From assembly GCA_900199505.1 (NCBI GenBank), contig FZQV01000019.1:1-46888 (forward strand): a stretch of 46,888 bases of DNA, given 5' to 3'. Both the position numbers and the translations under genes were made by a program. Shown here in pieces: positions 16,963 through 26,389 of the stretch. Within the stretch, counting starts at the first letter, position 1; every line of letters begins with the position of its first letter. Source of the stretch: Ruaniaceae bacterium KH17 (GTDB lineage Bacteria > Actinomycetota > Actinomycetes > Actinomycetales > Actinomycetaceae). The notes under the pieces are model-generated. The model made no database searches, was not told where the DNA came from, and saw nothing but the letters and a program-made list of their open reading frames with translations.

Positions 16963-18069
16963 GTGGTTCGGAGTACCGGGGCGGACGCGAGTTCCGTTCG
17001 CCAGTGGAACGAGCAGCGCGTGCTCGATGTGTTGCGCGGAGGCGAGTCGCTGCGCGTCTCGGAGCTTGCCCTGGAGACGGGCCTCACCACGGTGGCGCTG
17101 CGGGATGTGTTGCGCACACTAGCTGCGAAGGGCTGGATCGAGGAGCGTGAAGCCACGCAGGGCGGCAAAGGCCGCCCCGCGCAGACCTACCAGATGCGCC
17201 CGATTGATGACGCCGTGCTCGGCCTGGATATCGGCGGTCACGCCGTGCGTGCGGTCCTCACCCGTGAGGGTGCCGAGACCCGGCACGAGGTTCCGATCGT
17301 CCCCGCGGATGACATGATTGCGGCCACCCGTGAGGCTGTGGCGGCGGTACTCGCGGAGTTCGACACTTCGAATGTGTGGGTAACGGGCGTTGCGCTCTCG
17401 GGAATCATCGATCGGGACGGCCGGGTAGTCCGGTCCGTCGCGCTCGGCGCCTTCGAGGGCGAGCGCCCGTGTGAGCTCCTCGCCGATCTGATTCCCGGCC
17501 GGGCGCACCCCTGGCACGATACGCGGGCCTCACTCTGGGCAGAGCACGAGCGTGGCACGGCCACGGAGCACACGAACGTGCTCTACTTGCACCTGGGCCG
17601 GCGCCCCAACATGGCGCTACTCCTGAAGGGGCGCTTGCACGAGGGGACTCATGGCTCGGCCGGTGAACTCACCCTCAACGAGCTGATCCCGCACAGCTTC
17701 GACTGGTCCAGCGACGGTGCCGATGCCCAGGGCGATTCTCTTCGCGCCGCCCTCGGCGGGGATCCTGGGGCCGTTGCGGGGGCCCGCGGGCTCCTGTTGG
17801 GTTTGGCGGCGCCGATCGCCTTCGTGACGGCGTTGATCGATCCGAGCCTGCTCGTGATCGGGGGGAGCTTGGCGCCGGTAGTAGCCCCCGTCGTCGGGGA
17901 GTTCCGCAACGAGTTGGAGGCTCGGCTGGAGACTGCACCGCGCGTGGCCACGTCCGCGCTCGATCAGTTCGCCGCCGCGCAGGGCGCGCGGAGTCTCTCG
18001 CTTAAGGCGATGTGGTCCGAACTCACGGACGACGCCGTCCTCCCGCGCAGCGCTGACTCCCTCGCCTGA
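16963..18069 (+). CDS. ROK-family transcriptional regulator
   Basis: A 368-aa protein. The N-terminal winged HTH (about residues 15-75: VLDVLRGGESLRVSELALE and so on) is joined to a sugar-kinase-like ROK domain starting at VLGLDIGGHAVRAVL. The zinc-binding cysteine motif of catalytic ROK kinases (CxCGxxGCxE) is absent; the matching region is GTHGSAGELTLNE. A regulatory rather than kinase role is therefore likely. GGGGGGA precedes the GTG start, 15 bp after the kinase gene. It presumably senses the sugar handled by the upstream pair. Confidence 0.83.
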   Translation: MVRSTGADASSVRQWNEQRVLDVLRGGESLRVSELALETGLTTVALRDVLRTLAAKGWIEEREATQGGKGRPAQTYQMRPIDDAVLGLDIGGHAVRAVLTREGAETRHEVPIVPADDMIAATREAVAAVLAEFDTSNVWVTGVALSGIIDRDGRVVRSVALGAFEGERPCELLADLIPGRAHPWHDTRASLWAEHERGTATEHTNVLYLHLGRRPNMALLLKGRLHEGTHGSAGELTLNELIPHSFDWSSDGADAQGDSLRAALGGDPGAVAGARGLLLGLAAPIAFVTALIDPSLLVIGGSLAPVVAPVVGEFRNELEARLETAPRVATSALDQFAAAQGARSLSLKAMWSELTDDAVLPRSADSLA

Positions 18070-18072
18070 GCG

Positions 18073-21000
18073 CTACTCCGAGCGGAGGGCCTCCACTGGG
18101 TCGCGGCGGGACGCGGCCGAGGAGGGAATCAGGCCTGCGAGCATGGTGAGCCCCACCGAGATCGCCACCAGCACCACGCCTGCCTGCCAAGGCAGGATCG
18201 CCACGCGATCGATATCGAAGTTCGCCGAGACGATCGCGTTCGCCGGGATCGTCAGAAGTAGCGTGGTCCCGATGCCGATAAGCCCGGCGACGAGCCCCAC
18301 GATCATGGTCTCGGCGTTGAACACCGTACGGATGTCACCCTTCGAGGCACCGATCGAGCGCAGAATACCGATCTCCTTCTTCCGCTCGAGCACGGAGATG
18401 TAGGTAATCACGCCGATCATGATCGAGGAGACCACCAGCGAGATCGAGACGAACGCCACGAGCACGTAACTCACCACGTCGATGATCGTGGTCACGGAGC
18501 TCATCAGTGTGCCCACGATGTCCGTGTAGGTGATGACCTTGTCCTCGTTACCCGATTCGGTCATCCGCTCGTTGTACGAGTCGAGAATCGAGATGATCTG
18601 GCCCTTGGATTCGAAGTCCTTCGGGTAGATGCTGATCTGCGACGGGTTCGCGAAGTCCGCGTAGCCGAGCCGCACGAGGTTGCCATCAAAGGTCGCCTGC
18701 TGGGTGCTGGCCATCGCCATCAGAAGTTGCGAGAGTTCCTGCTCGTCCATCTCGAACTGGAACGCCTCCATGAACTTGTCCTGATCGATCCCCATCGCGT
18801 CGGACATGTTGTCCGCGAGGCTGCTCATGGCCTGCTGCATGGCGGTGCCGAGCTGCTGCTGGAGTGCGCTGCCGAGTTGCGCCTGGATCTGTTGCCCGAC
18901 GGCGTTCATCGCCTGAGTCATGTAGGCGGACATCGCGGATTGCAACTGGGCTTCCATGGCGGCCGAGTTTGCCGCGATCTGACCCTCGATCTGGGAGCCG
19001 ATGTTAGCCGCCACCTGGTTGAGGATCTGGTCCTGAGCAGCCTCGAGCTCGGGTGCGGCGCCGTCCATCAGCTCGCTGAACCTGGTGACGAAAACCTGTC
19101 CTTCGTCGGTCTCGAGGAAGGATTGGAAGCTCCCCTGCTGGTCGGCTTGGCAGTCGACTGTCCCCGTGGCCTGGCCGAGCATGCAGTACTGCATGTAGGA
19201 GGTTGCCACGTCGAAGGCGAGTTCCGTTGCCACGTCGTCATCGATCCCGAGGTCGAGGCCCTCGATGTCGATGCCGTCGAAGATGGAATCGGGATCGAGT
19301 TCGAGGTTCATGTCCATCGAACCCATGAGATCGCCAAGATCCAGCTCGGGCAGCGAGCCCGGATCGATCTGGAGGTTCGGCATCGAGATGTTCAGGCTCG
19401 AGGTGTCCAAGGTCAGCTTCGACTCGTCGAAGGTGAAGGCTTCGGCGATCGCGTCCTCGTCGATCGAGAACAGGCTCGCGAGGTCGAGCTCACCGCTCTC
19501 CGGATTCTCCTGCTCGTCGATGAAAGTGCGCCCGGAGAACACGTTGTAGTTTGGCTTGGCGAGCTGGTCCTGCACGATCTGGTGCTCTCGCGCTTCTTCG
19601 ACCAGGTGCGTGATCATGTCCGCGGTGTAGTAGAAACCGGGCTGGAGAGCCGCCACGTTGCCATCGTCGGTGGGCTGGACGATGCCGCTGATCCGGACCG
19701 TCTCGCCGTCGGACACGAGGTCCTTCACGAAGCTGGCGTTCGCACTCTTGTCCGTCCAGACTTCGAAGTCCTCGTCGTAGACGAAGTATTCGGCCGAGGG
19801 GACGAGCGTGAAGGTGACGTCCATGATCTCTTCGTATGAGAACGAGGTTCGACCGCCTTCGGGAGTCACGATGTCCTCGCCTTCGACCAGGGCGTTCACC
19901 ATCGCGTCGAGCTCGGCGGGATCGCGCAAGCCCATCGTGTAGAAGGCCCAGTCGGAGATGCCACCGCCAGGACTCAGCACGAGGAGGACCTCATCCGGCC
20001 CGCTCGGCCAGTCGCCAGCGAGTACCTCGTACTGTGGCTCGATCAGGGTGGTGTCACTGGCGAGCTGGTAGAAGATGTTGGTGCTCATGGAGGCGCTCAT
20101 GAGTGAACTCATCGAGGAGCCGCCACCAAACCCGAGTGCAGCGAACGTGTTGTCCGGGTTGACCTGCCGCACCGATCCGTCGTCGGCCTGGGAGAAGAGC
20201 TGCGGGGTGACGTTGTAGGCGTACTCGATCGAGTTGGCGTACTGGTCGATCCCACTTTCATCACTCTCGAGGTAGGTCTTGAGCGCGGCGAGGTCGTTCG
20301 TGCCCACGGTGTCGAACATCCGCGACATCACCTCGATCAGTTGGACCTCGCCCTCAGTCTCCGCGGCGCCGGAACCCTGGACCTCTCCGCTGAGATCGGA
20401 GCCGGCCAACATGAGCGAGGTCATGTCGATGCCCTGGCTCTGGATCTCCAGCGGATACATCGAGAGGGTGTCTTCTTCGATGGACTTGATGTAGTCGTTG
20501 ACGCCATTGGCGAGCGCGAGAATCGCGGCGATACCGATGATGCCGATCGAACCCGCGAAGGCCGTCATGAGGGTGCGGCCCTTCTTGGTCATCAGGTTGT
20601 TGAAGGACAGCGCGATCGCGGTGAGGAAGCTCATCGAGGTCTTCCGTGCGGACTTCGCCTCGACCCCGTCGAGATCCGCCGTGGGGTCGTATGGGTTGGT
20701 ATCCGACTCGATGTGGCCATCGCGCAGGCTCACGATCCGGTTTGCATACTCATCGGCGAGCTCCGGATTGTGCGTCACCATCACCACGAGCCGGTCCTTG
20801 GCGATCTCGGTGAGCATCGCCATGATCTGCACGGAGGTCTTCGAATCGAGGGCGCCGGTGGGCTCGTCCGCGAGCAGGATCTCGGGATCGTTGATGAGGG
20901 CGCGCGCGATCGAGACGCGCTGCATCTGGCCACCGGAGAGCTGGTTGGGGCGCTTGTTGATGTGATCGGCGAGGCCCACCGCGGTGAGTGCGTCGATGGC

Positions 21001-21363
21001 GCGCTGGTGGCGTTCGGCGCGGGAGACGCCGGAGAGCGTGAGCGCGAGTTCCACGTTGGCGAGGACGGTCTGGTGCGGGATCAGGTTGTAGGCCTGGAAG
21101 ACGAAGCCGATCCGGTTGTTCCGGTAGGTGTCCCAGTCGCGGTCGCGGTATTCGGTGGTGTCGATGCCGTCGATCACGAGGTTGCCGGAATCGGCGTGGT
21201 CGAGCCCGCCCACGATGTTGAGCATCGTGGTCTTACCGGAACCCGAGGGGCCGAGCACGGCCACGAACTCGTTGTCCCGGAAGGCGATCGAGACGTCGTC
21301 GAGCGCGGTTTGGGTGAAGTCTCCGGTTGTGTAGGACTTCCGGATGTTGTGAAGCTGAAGCAT
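18073..21363 (-). CDS. MacB-like ABC transporter, ATPase-permease fusion
   Basis: A 1096-aa fusion. Residues 1 to about 225 form a LolD/MacB-type ATPase: Walker [10 protein letters not shown], signature LSGGQMQR, Walker [14 protein letters not shown], switch His MVTHNPE. One membrane segment follows at about 260-285 ([20 protein letters not shown]). A very large extracytoplasmic domain, about 285-960, comes next. The C-terminal FtsX domain (about 965-1096) has three membrane segments and the [16 protein letters not shown] motif. The external domain has an Asp/Leu-rich repeat stretch ([20 protein letters not shown]) and then a long Gln/Ala-rich helix, probably coiled coil. Proteins of this type act as mechanotransmitters rather than channel transporters; the substrate is unknown. 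ATG start, with GGGGGAG about 12 nt upstream. Divergent from sdaA. Confidence 0.9.
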   Translation of the reverse strand: MLQLHNIRKSYTTGDFTQTALDDVSIAFRDNEFVAVLGPSGSGKTTMLNIVGGLDHADSGNLVIDGIDTTEYRDRDWDTYRNNRIGFVFQAYNLIPHQTVLANVELALTLSGVSRAERHQRAIDALTAVGLADHINKRPNQLSGGQMQRVSIARALINDPEILLADEPTGALDSKTSVQIMAMLTEIAKDRLVVMVTHNPELADEYANRIVSLRDGHIESDTNPYDPTADLDGVEAKSARKTSMSFLTAIALSFNNLMTKKGRTLMTAFAGSIGIIGIAAILALANGVNDYIKSIEEDTLSMYPLEIQSQGIDMTSLMLAGSDLSGEVQGSGAAETEGEVQLIEVMSRMFDTVGTNDLAALKTYLESDESGIDQYANSIEYAYNVTPQLFSQADDGSVRQVNPDNTFAALGFGGGSSMSSLMSASMSTNIFYQLASDTTLIEPQYEVLAGDWPSGPDEVLLVLSPGGGISDWAFYTMGLRDPAELDAMVNALVEGEDIVTPEGGRTSFSYEEIMDVTFTLVPSAEYFVYDEDFEVWTDKSANASFVKDLVSDGETVRISGIVQPTDDGNVAALQPGFYYTADMITHLVEEAREHQIVQDQLAKPNYNVFSGRTFIDEQENPESGELDLASLFSIDEDAIAEAFTFDESKLTLDTSSLNISMPNLQIDPGSLPELDLGDLMGSMDMNLELDPDSIFDGIDIEGLDLGIDDDVATELAFDVATSYMQYCMLGQATGTVDCQADQQGSFQSFLETDEGQVFVTRFSELMDGAAPELEAAQDQILNQVAANIGSQIEGQIAANSAAMEAQLQSAMSAYMTQAMNAVGQQIQAQLGSALQQQLGTAMQQAMSSLADNMSDAMGIDQDKFMEAFQFEMDEQELSQLLMAMASTQQATFDGNLVRLGYADFANPSQISIYPKDFESKGQIISILDSYNERMTESGNEDKVITYTDIVGTLMSSVTTIIDVVSYVLVAFVSISLVVSSIMIGVITYISVLERKKEIGILRSIGASKGDIRTVFNAETMIVGLVAGLIGIGTTLLLTIPANAIVSANFDIDRVAILPWQAGVVLVAISVGLTMLAGLIPSSAASRRDPVEALRSE

Positions 21364-21526
21364 GTGGTGGCGGGCTCCCCCGTGTCGGCCCAGGGTCAGC
21401 GTGTGGAGCCCGGGGCCGCACGCATTCTCGCGGCGGCACGGCTGGCGGCGGTTCCACCAGACACTGCGCCCAATTATCCACGCTTTTCTGGGGATTCCCT
21501 GAGAGTCCCGCTGAGAGCGAACGTGC

Positions 21527-21532
21527 CATACT
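21527..21532 (+). promoter_or_regulatory. Probable -10 (CATACT) of sdaA
   Basis: CATACT, 6 nt, then the GTG at 21539; this supports that start over the ATG 18 bp downstream. Confidence 0.4.
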
Positions 21533-21538
21533 CGATAT

Positions 21539-22870
21539 GTGGTCTACGTCTCGGCAATGGAGCTCTTTTCGATCGGCATTGGGCCGTCCAGTTCGCACAC
21601 GGTGGGCCCGATGCGGGCGGGTAAGCGGTTCGTGGATGGCGCCGCGGCGGATGGGCTCCGCCCCGCCAGGCTGCGGGTGCGGCTGCACGGTTCGCTCGCG
21701 GCAACGGGTCTCGGGCACGGCACGCCCGGTGCCGCAATCGCCGGGCTGCACGGCTGGGATCCGGTGACCTGCGATCCCGAGGCCGTGCCGGAACTGTGGG
21801 CGCGGCTCGAACGCCTCGGCGAGTTGGACATCAACGGGATGCGGCTGCCGCGTGAGGACGTCGTGTTCGAGCCGCGCGCCCGCCACTTCGGCCACCCGAA
21901 CGCGCTCACGTTCGAGGCTCTCTCCGCCGACGGCGATCCGGTGCGGTCCGAAACATACCTTTCGATCGGAGGTGGTTTCGTTCAGCCCGCAGGGGAGCCC
22001 GAGATTCCGGAAGGTGTGGCACCCGATCCAAGCTTCGAGACGGCAGATGAGCTTCTCGCGGTGGCGCATGGACGCACCATTGCGGACGTGGCACGCGCTG
22101 AGGAGGCCGCGCTTGGGAGGGATGAGGGCGCCGTCGACCAGGGATTGGACGCGATCTGGAAAGCGATGGATGCCTCCATTGAGCAGGGAATCTGGTCCGA
22201 AGGGGTGCTCCCGGGTGGGCTTGGGGCGCAGCGCCGGGCGAAGGCGCTGTGGAAGGCCGTCCAGGAGATCACGCCGGCGGGCGGTGCCGTGGAGCAGCGG
22301 ATGCTCGTCTATGCGATGGCCGTGAATGAGCAGAATGCGGGCGGCGGCAGGATTGTCACGGCGCCCACAAATGGCGCGGCGGGAGTAATTCCCGCGGTGA
22401 TTCGATATGCCGTGGATGAGGGGCTCGATCAGGCAGGCATTCGGCAGTTTCTGCTCACTGCCACCGCAATTGGTTCTCTTATTAAGGCGCATGCCTCGAT
22501 TTCCGGAGCCGAGGCGGGGTGCCAGGGCGAAGTGGGGAGCGCGTGCGCAATGGCGGCGGCCGGCCTCACCGCTGTGTGGGGTGGAACTCCGGCGCAGGTG
22601 GAGAATGCGGCGGAAATTGCGATGGAGCACCATCTTGGGCTCACCTGTGATCCGGTGGGCGGGTTGGTCCAAATCCCGTGTATCGAGCGAAATGCAGTTG
22701 CGGCATCCACGGCGGTGACCTCGGCACGGATCGCGCTGATGGGAGATGGCGTGCACCTCGTGAGCCTCGATGTGGTGATTGAGACCATGCGTCAGACCGG
22801 CGAAGACATGTCCTCCCGGTACAAGGAAACCGCCGAGGGCGGGCTCGCGGTCAACGTCCCATACTGCTGA
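21539..22870 (+). CDS. sdaA: L-serine ammonia-lyase, iron-sulfur type
   Basis: Deaminates L-serine to pyruvate and ammonia. It is a single-chain enzyme of 443 aa. The beta domain begins [21 protein letters not shown]. The alpha domain has [17 protein letters not shown], and the cysteines that hold the oxygen-sensitive [4Fe-4S] cluster lie in [12 protein letters not shown] and [14 protein letters not shown]. Both halves are intact and of normal length. Divergent from the ABC transporter; the 175-bp gap between them contains one near-consensus DnaA box (TTATCCACG at about 21475). Confidence 0.95.
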   Translation: MVYVSAMELFSIGIGPSSSHTVGPMRAGKRFVDGAAADGLRPARLRVRLHGSLAATGLGHGTPGAAIAGLHGWDPVTCDPEAVPELWARLERLGELDINGMRLPREDVVFEPRARHFGHPNALTFEALSADGDPVRSETYLSIGGGFVQPAGEPEIPEGVAPDPSFETADELLAVAHGRTIADVARAEEAALGRDEGAVDQGLDAIWKAMDASIEQGIWSEGVLPGGLGAQRRAKALWKAVQEITPAGGAVEQRMLVYAMAVNEQNAGGGRIVTAPTNGAAGVIPAVIRYAVDEGLDQAGIRQFLLTATAIGSLIKAHASISGAEAGCQGEVGSACAMAAAGLTAVWGGTPAQVENAAEIAMEHHLGLTCDPVGGLVQIPCIERNAVAASTAVTSARIALMGDGVHLVSLDVVIETMRQTGEDMSSRYKETAEGGLAVNVPYC

Positions 22871-22909
22871 AGCTAGACTTGGTGTGGCTTTGGTTCGGAT
22901 GGAGGAACG

Positions 22910-23053
22910 ATGGAATCGGTGATTGCCCTCATTCCTACGGTCGGCGTGATGGCGTTATTTGCGTATATTCTTCGCAACATATTTCGCGCGGATTCGAAGG
23001 AACGCGCCGCGTTGCGCAAACTTGAGGAGGAATACGAGGATTCCGAGGCGTGA
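22910..23053 (+). CDS. 47-aa single-pass membrane protein
   Basis: A small protein beginning MESVIALIPTVGVMALFAY. One membrane segment (about residues 3-23) is followed by a charged cytoplasmic tail (RADSKERAALRKLEEEYEDS). Similar short proteins of unknown function are common in actinobacteria. GGAGGA (22900-22905) precedes the ATG, and TAGACT (22874-22879) is a likely -10. It sits between sdaA and lsr2. Confidence 0.75.
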   Translation: MESVIALIPTVGVMALFAYILRNIFRADSKERAALRKLEEEYEDSEA

Positions 23054-23116
23054 CAACCTCACGCGAAATGGACTAGTGTTTTCCTCGGAATCCCACAATG
23101 CGAAGAAAGAGGAATC

Positions 23117-23437
23117 ATGGCCAAGAAGGTTGTTGTTGAACTGATCGATGATACGGACTCGTCGCCCGCAGCGGAGACCGTGAGCTTCGCGCTTGATGGC
23201 GTTTCGTACGAAATCGATCTCTCGGACGAGAATGCGGCCGGTTTGCGTTCCGCGCTCGCCCCGTGGATTAGTGCTGGTCGTAGGGTGAGCGGTGCGCGGC
23301 GCACGGCCGCGCGTGCTTCCAAGGGTGGTTCGGATGCCTCCGCCATTCGCGCGTGGGCTCGCGCCAAGGGCATCGAGGTGTCCGAGCGTGGCCGTATTCC
23401 CGCCGATCTGCGCGCGCAGTACGCCGCCGAGAACTGA
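23117..23437 (+). CDS. lsr2: Lsr2 nucleoid-associated protein
   Basis: The H-NS-like xenogeneic silencer of actinobacteria, 106 aa. The N-terminal dimerisation domain has FALDGVSYEIDLSDENA, typical of the family. The C-terminal DNA-binding domain reads IRAWARAKGIEVSERGRIP, whose RGR is the AT-hook-like minor-groove loop. GAAAGAGGA is the RBS, and TAGTGT at about 23073 is a likely -10. Lsr2 silences AT-rich acquired DNA; the operon at the right end of this window has ordinary high GC, so silencing there is not implied. Confidence 0.96.
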   Translation: MAKKVVVELIDDTDSSPAAETVSFALDGVSYEIDLSDENAAGLRSALAPWISAGRRVSGARRTAARASKGGSDASAIRAWARAKGIEVSERGRIPADLRAQYAAEN

Positions 23438-23449
23438 TTGCGAGCCGCT

Positions 23450-23540
23450 GGTTGAGCGGAGGCCACAGGTCGTAGTCGAAACAGGGCACGATGGTTTCGA
23501 CGTCACTCGCTGACGTCGACTCGGTTACGCCTCGCTCAGG
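23450..23540. repeat. GGTTGAG/TCGAAAC inverted repeat
   Basis: Arm 1 (23450-23482) runs from GGTTGAGCGGAGGCCACAGG to GTCGAAAC. Arm 2 (23493-23540) runs from GGTTTCGAC to CGCTCAGG. Together they could fold into a large hairpin after lsr2. Single arms recur at 924-955, 27093-27123 and 29726-29760. Confidence 0.65.
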
Positions 23541-23621
23541 ACACGTCGTGAGTTTTGCTCGGCGTACGAATAGGACTTCTAACCCGTGGCTTGGGTTCCC
23601 GGGATAAGGCAGGATAAAGAC

Positions 23622-24359
23622 ATGGTCTACAAGCTGGTGTTGCTCCGCCATGGCGAGAGCGAATGGAACGCAAAGAACCTCTTCACCGGGTGGGTTGATG
23701 TCCCGCTCTCGGAGAAGGGCTGGGAAGAAGCCAAGCGTGGCGGCACGTTGCTCACGGATGCCGGGGTGCTCCCGGACGTGCTGCACACCTCGTTGCTTCG
23801 CCGGGCAATCATGACGGCGAACCTCGCGCTGGACGCGGCGGATCTGCACTGGATCCCCGTGAAGCGCTCGTGGCGCCTGAACGAGCGCCACTACGGTGCG
23901 CTGCAGGGTCTGAACAAGAAGGAGACTCGGGATAAGTACGGTGACGAGCAGTTCATGCTGTGGCGTCGCTCGTATGACACGCCGCCGCCGGAGATCGAGC
24001 CTGGCAGTGAGTTCAGCCAGGACCAGGAGCCGCGCTACCAGGAGGATGGCGCCCCGCTCACCGAGTGCCTGAAGGACGTGCTCGAGCGCGCGCTTCCGTA
24101 CTGGGATGGCGAGATCGTGCCGGATCTGAAGGCGGGCAAGACCGTGTTGGTGGCCGCGCACGGCAACTCGTTGCGCGCGATCGTGAAGCACCTCGATGGC
24201 ATCTCGGATGATGACATCGCCGAGCTGAACATCCCCACGGGCATCCCGCTCTACTACGAGCTGGACGAGGACCTGAAGCCGATCACCCCGGGTGGGACCT
24301 ACCTCGATCCCGACGCCGCCGCCGCAGCCATCGCTGCCGTGGCCAGCCAGGGTAAGTAG
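23622..24359 (+). CDS. gpmA: 2,3-bisphosphoglycerate-dependent phosphoglycerate mutase
   Basis: Glycolytic enzyme interconverting 3- and 2-phosphoglycerate; 245 aa. The phosphohistidine motif is [10 protein letters not shown] (His 10). [26 protein letters not shown] and [10 protein letters not shown] (second His) are the standard motifs. The ATG at 23622 gives the family N-terminus [13 protein letters not shown]; an in-frame upstream start would add 12 unlike residues. AAGGCAGGA is the RBS. Confidence 0.96.
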   Translation: MVYKLVLLRHGESEWNAKNLFTGWVDVPLSEKGWEEAKRGGTLLTDAGVLPDVLHTSLLRRAIMTANLALDAADLHWIPVKRSWRLNERHYGALQGLNKKETRDKYGDEQFMLWRRSYDTPPPEIEPGSEFSQDQEPRYQEDGAPLTECLKDVLERALPYWDGEIVPDLKAGKTVLVAAHGNSLRAIVKHLDGISDDDIAELNIPTGIPLYYELDEDLKPITPGGTYLDPDAAAAAIAAVASQGK

Positions 24360-24367
24360 TTCGAACA

Positions 24368-24408
24368 AGAGCGGTGGGGCCGGACAATCTGTCCGGCCCC
24401 ACCGCTCT
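24368..24408. terminator. Bidirectional terminator between gpmA and phoU
   Basis: A perfect 19-bp stem (AGAGCGGTGGGGCCGGACA, and its complement from 24390) with a 3-nt loop. It has no T-tract, like many actinobacterial terminators. It lies between convergent genes. Confidence 0.9.
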
Positions 24409-24447
24409 GTGCCGCGCGTTCGCTCTTCTGCGCAGAATGACGCGCCG

Positions 24448-25128
24448 CTAGTCCATCTCGATGTGAGGATCGTCGATGAGGGCCGAGGCGTCGAGGTCCC
24501 CGGTCACGAGGTAGGCCACGCGCTTCGCGCCGGACAGGCTGTGATCGCCCAAGCGCTCGAGGAAGCGTGAGAGGAGGACGGCGTCGACCACCTGTTGGCG
24601 GTTGGCCGGAACCTGCTGCCGAATGAGCAGATCAAACGTGTCGCGCAGAAGTGCGTCGAGCTGGTTGTCCTCGTTGGCGATCTCGGTGACTAGTTCGAGG
24701 TTGTGGTCCTCGAGAAGTGAGACCAGCTTGTGTACCAGGGTGCTCGCAAGATCGGCCATCTTGACCAAAGTTTCCTGGAGCTCGCCGTTTGCCACGTGGT
24801 TTGGGTAGGCGCCGCGGGCCGCGAAGGCCACGTGCCGGGCGAGATCGCCCATACGCTCGAGGGTTGCGGACATGCGCAGCGCCGCCACGACCACACGAAG
24901 ATCAGTGGCGACCGGCTGCTGAAGCGCCAGCATGGTGAGGCAGGAACTCTCGATGCGCTCCTCAAGCTCATCGATCTCGTTGTCGCCAACGATCACTTCT
25001 TCGGCGAGTTGGAGATCTGCCTCCTTCAGTGAGCGCGCGGCTTTGTCGACGGCGGTCGCCACCAACGTGCCAAGGTGGAGCAGACCGTCGCCGATCTCCT
25101 CGAGGTCCTGCCGGAAGATTGTGCGCAC
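24448..25128 (-). CDS. phoU: PhoU phosphate-signalling regulator
   Basis: A 226-aa all-helical cytoplasmic protein with two PhoU repeats (about residues 15-105 and 115-205). The E/DxxxD-type metal-binding motifs are in NEIDELEERI and NEDNQLDALL. It links the Pst transporter to the sensor kinase and damps the phosphate-starvation response. It is divergent from senX3-regX3. A Pho-box-like repeat overlaps the region where its -35 should be. The GTG at 25128 gives the standard MRTIFRQDLEEI N-terminus. Confidence 0.95.
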   Translation of the reverse strand: MRTIFRQDLEEIGDGLLHLGTLVATAVDKAARSLKEADLQLAEEVIVGDNEIDELEERIESSCLTMLALQQPVATDLRVVVAALRMSATLERMGDLARHVAFAARGAYPNHVANGELQETLVKMADLASTLVHKLVSLLEDHNLELVTEIANEDNQLDALLRDTFDLLIRQQVPANRQQVVDAVLLSRFLERLGDHSLSGAKRVAYLVTGDLDASALIDDPHIEMD

Positions 25129-25152
25129 GTCGAATCCCTTCGTTTCGTCCTG

Positions 25153-25158
25153 ACGGTA
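25153..25158 (-). promoter_or_regulatory. -10 (TACCGT) of phoU
   Basis: TACCGT on the minus strand is about 25 nt before the phoU GTG, just downstream of the Pho-box-like repeats. Confidence 0.45.
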
Positions 25159-25169
25159 AGAAAATCAGG

Positions 25170-25202
25170 CTTGAGTGAACGTTTGGTGACGGCTCAGCGA
25201 AC
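25170..25202 (-). promoter_or_regulatory. Pho-box-like direct repeats (3 x 11 bp)
   Basis: On the minus strand the units are GTTCGCTGAGC, CGTCACCAAAC and GTTCACTCAAG. They resemble the 11-bp GTTCACC-type units bound by actinobacterial PhoP/RegX3 regulators. The array lies at the -35 position of phoU and 38 bp upstream of the senX3 -10. Confidence 0.6.
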
Positions 25203-25240
25203 GGCGGGAGCGTGGGTCGCCACTATCTTCCAGACTCCCA

Positions 25241-25246
25241 TAGAGT
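25241..25246 (+). promoter_or_regulatory. -10 (TAGAGT) of senX3-regX3, leaderless
   Basis: TAGAGT, 6 nt, then GTG 25253. Confidence 0.6.
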
Positions 25247-25252
25247 CGTCTC

Positions 25253-26389
25253 GTGGGTATCGGATTCGACGTGATTATCGCTGCGCTCGTTGGCGTGCTT
25301 GTTGGCGCCGTGGCGACCTTCGCCTTCTTCTTGTCCGAGCGGGAGCGCGGCGTCACGGTCGCGGCTGACGTTCCGGACTTGAGCGATGACGAGAAGGCGC
25401 TCGTGGCAGTCTTCCCCGAGACGACGATCATTCTGGATTCCGAGGACAGCGTGTTGCGCGCCGATGCCGAAGCGCTCTACATCGGCCTGGTGAAGGATTC
25501 ACACCTGGCGAATGACGAGCTCATCGAGATGGTGGCGCGGCTGCGCGCAACGGGTGACACGACCCCCGCCGATCTGACACTGCGCCGAGGTTCCGTCGAG
25601 GACGCGGGGCTCTTCTATGTGACGATCACACTGGCCCCGCTCACCGAGGACCGCGTGCTCGTGGTGGTGCACGATCGCACCGCCGCGATCCGGCTCGAGC
25701 AGACGCGTCGCGATTTCGTGCAGAACATTTCGCACGAGTTGAAGACTCCCGTGGGCGCGATCGGGCTACTGGCCGAGACGGTGGAGGAGTCCGCGGACGA
25801 TCCCAAACTGGTGGCGCGTTTCGCCGGCCAGATGAAGCTGGAGAGCAAGCGCCTTGGCGATCTCGTGCGGGACATTATCGAACTCTCTCGCCTGCAGGAG
25901 CCGACGGCACTTGTGAATCCAGCGTTGGTGGATCTCGATGCCGTGATTGACGAGGCTGTGGACCGCTCCTCGGTGGAGGCGGCGGCGCGCCGGATCGAGA
26001 TCCGCACGGGTGGCGAGCGTGGCGTGCGCGTGATGGGTGATCACAGCCTCCTCGCCACGGCCTTGCGCAATCTTCTCGATAACGCCATTCGTTACTCCGA
26101 CGACGATCGGGTGGTCTCGCTTGGGGTGGCGGTCCGTGATGGGATGGTTCGGATCGCCGTCGTCGATCAAGGGGAGGGCATTCCGCAGGAGGCGCAGGAT
26201 CGCGTGTTTGAGCGTTTCTATCGCACGGATGCCGCGCGCTCGCGGCAGACTGGTGGCACGGGCCTCGGCCTCTCGATCGTGAAGCATATTGCGGCGGACC
26301 ATGGCGGCACGGTGACGCTCTGGTCCGAGCCGGGGCGTGGCGCCACGTTTACGCTGATCATTCCGGAGCACGCAGAAGGAGACGCATAA
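25253..26389 (+). CDS. senX3: SenX3-type phosphate-sensing histidine kinase
   Basis: A 378-aa membrane histidine kinase. One N-terminal membrane segment (about residues 7-27) is followed by a PAS-like domain, then the DHp helix with the phospho-accepting His 161 in NISHELKTP. The catalytic domain has LLDNAIRYS (N box), VVDQGEGIP (G1) and GTGLGLSIVKHI (G2). It phosphorylates the adjacent RegX3, and the two genes overlap by one base. Divergent phoU supports a role in phosphate limitation. Leaderless start. Confidence 0.93.
   Translation: MGIGFDVIIAALVGVLVGAVATFAFFLSERERGVTVAADVPDLSDDEKALVAVFPETTIILDSEDSVLRADAEALYIGLVKDSHLANDELIEMVARLRATGDTTPADLTLRRGSVEDAGLFYVTITLAPLTEDRVLVVVHDRTAAIRLEQTRRDFVQNISHELKTPVGAIGLLAETVEESADDPKLVARFAGQMKLESKRLGDLVRDIIELSRLQEPTALVNPALVDLDAVIDEAVDRSSVEAAARRIEIRTGGERGVRVMGDHSLLATALRNLLDNAIRYSDDDRVVSLGVAVRDGMVRIAVVDQGEGIPQEAQDRVFERFYRTDAARSRQTGGTGLGLSIVKHIAADHGGTVTLWSEPGRGATFTLIIPEHAEGDA

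Noticed and set aside
18727-21624. Long plus-strand frames (370 and 427 aa)
   Set aside because: Shadows of the ABC transporter; His/Asp/Val/Gly-rich translations without family resemblance.
21233-22756. 507-aa minus-strand frame
   Set aside because: Antisense to sdaA and overlapping the ABC gene start; no protein-like features.
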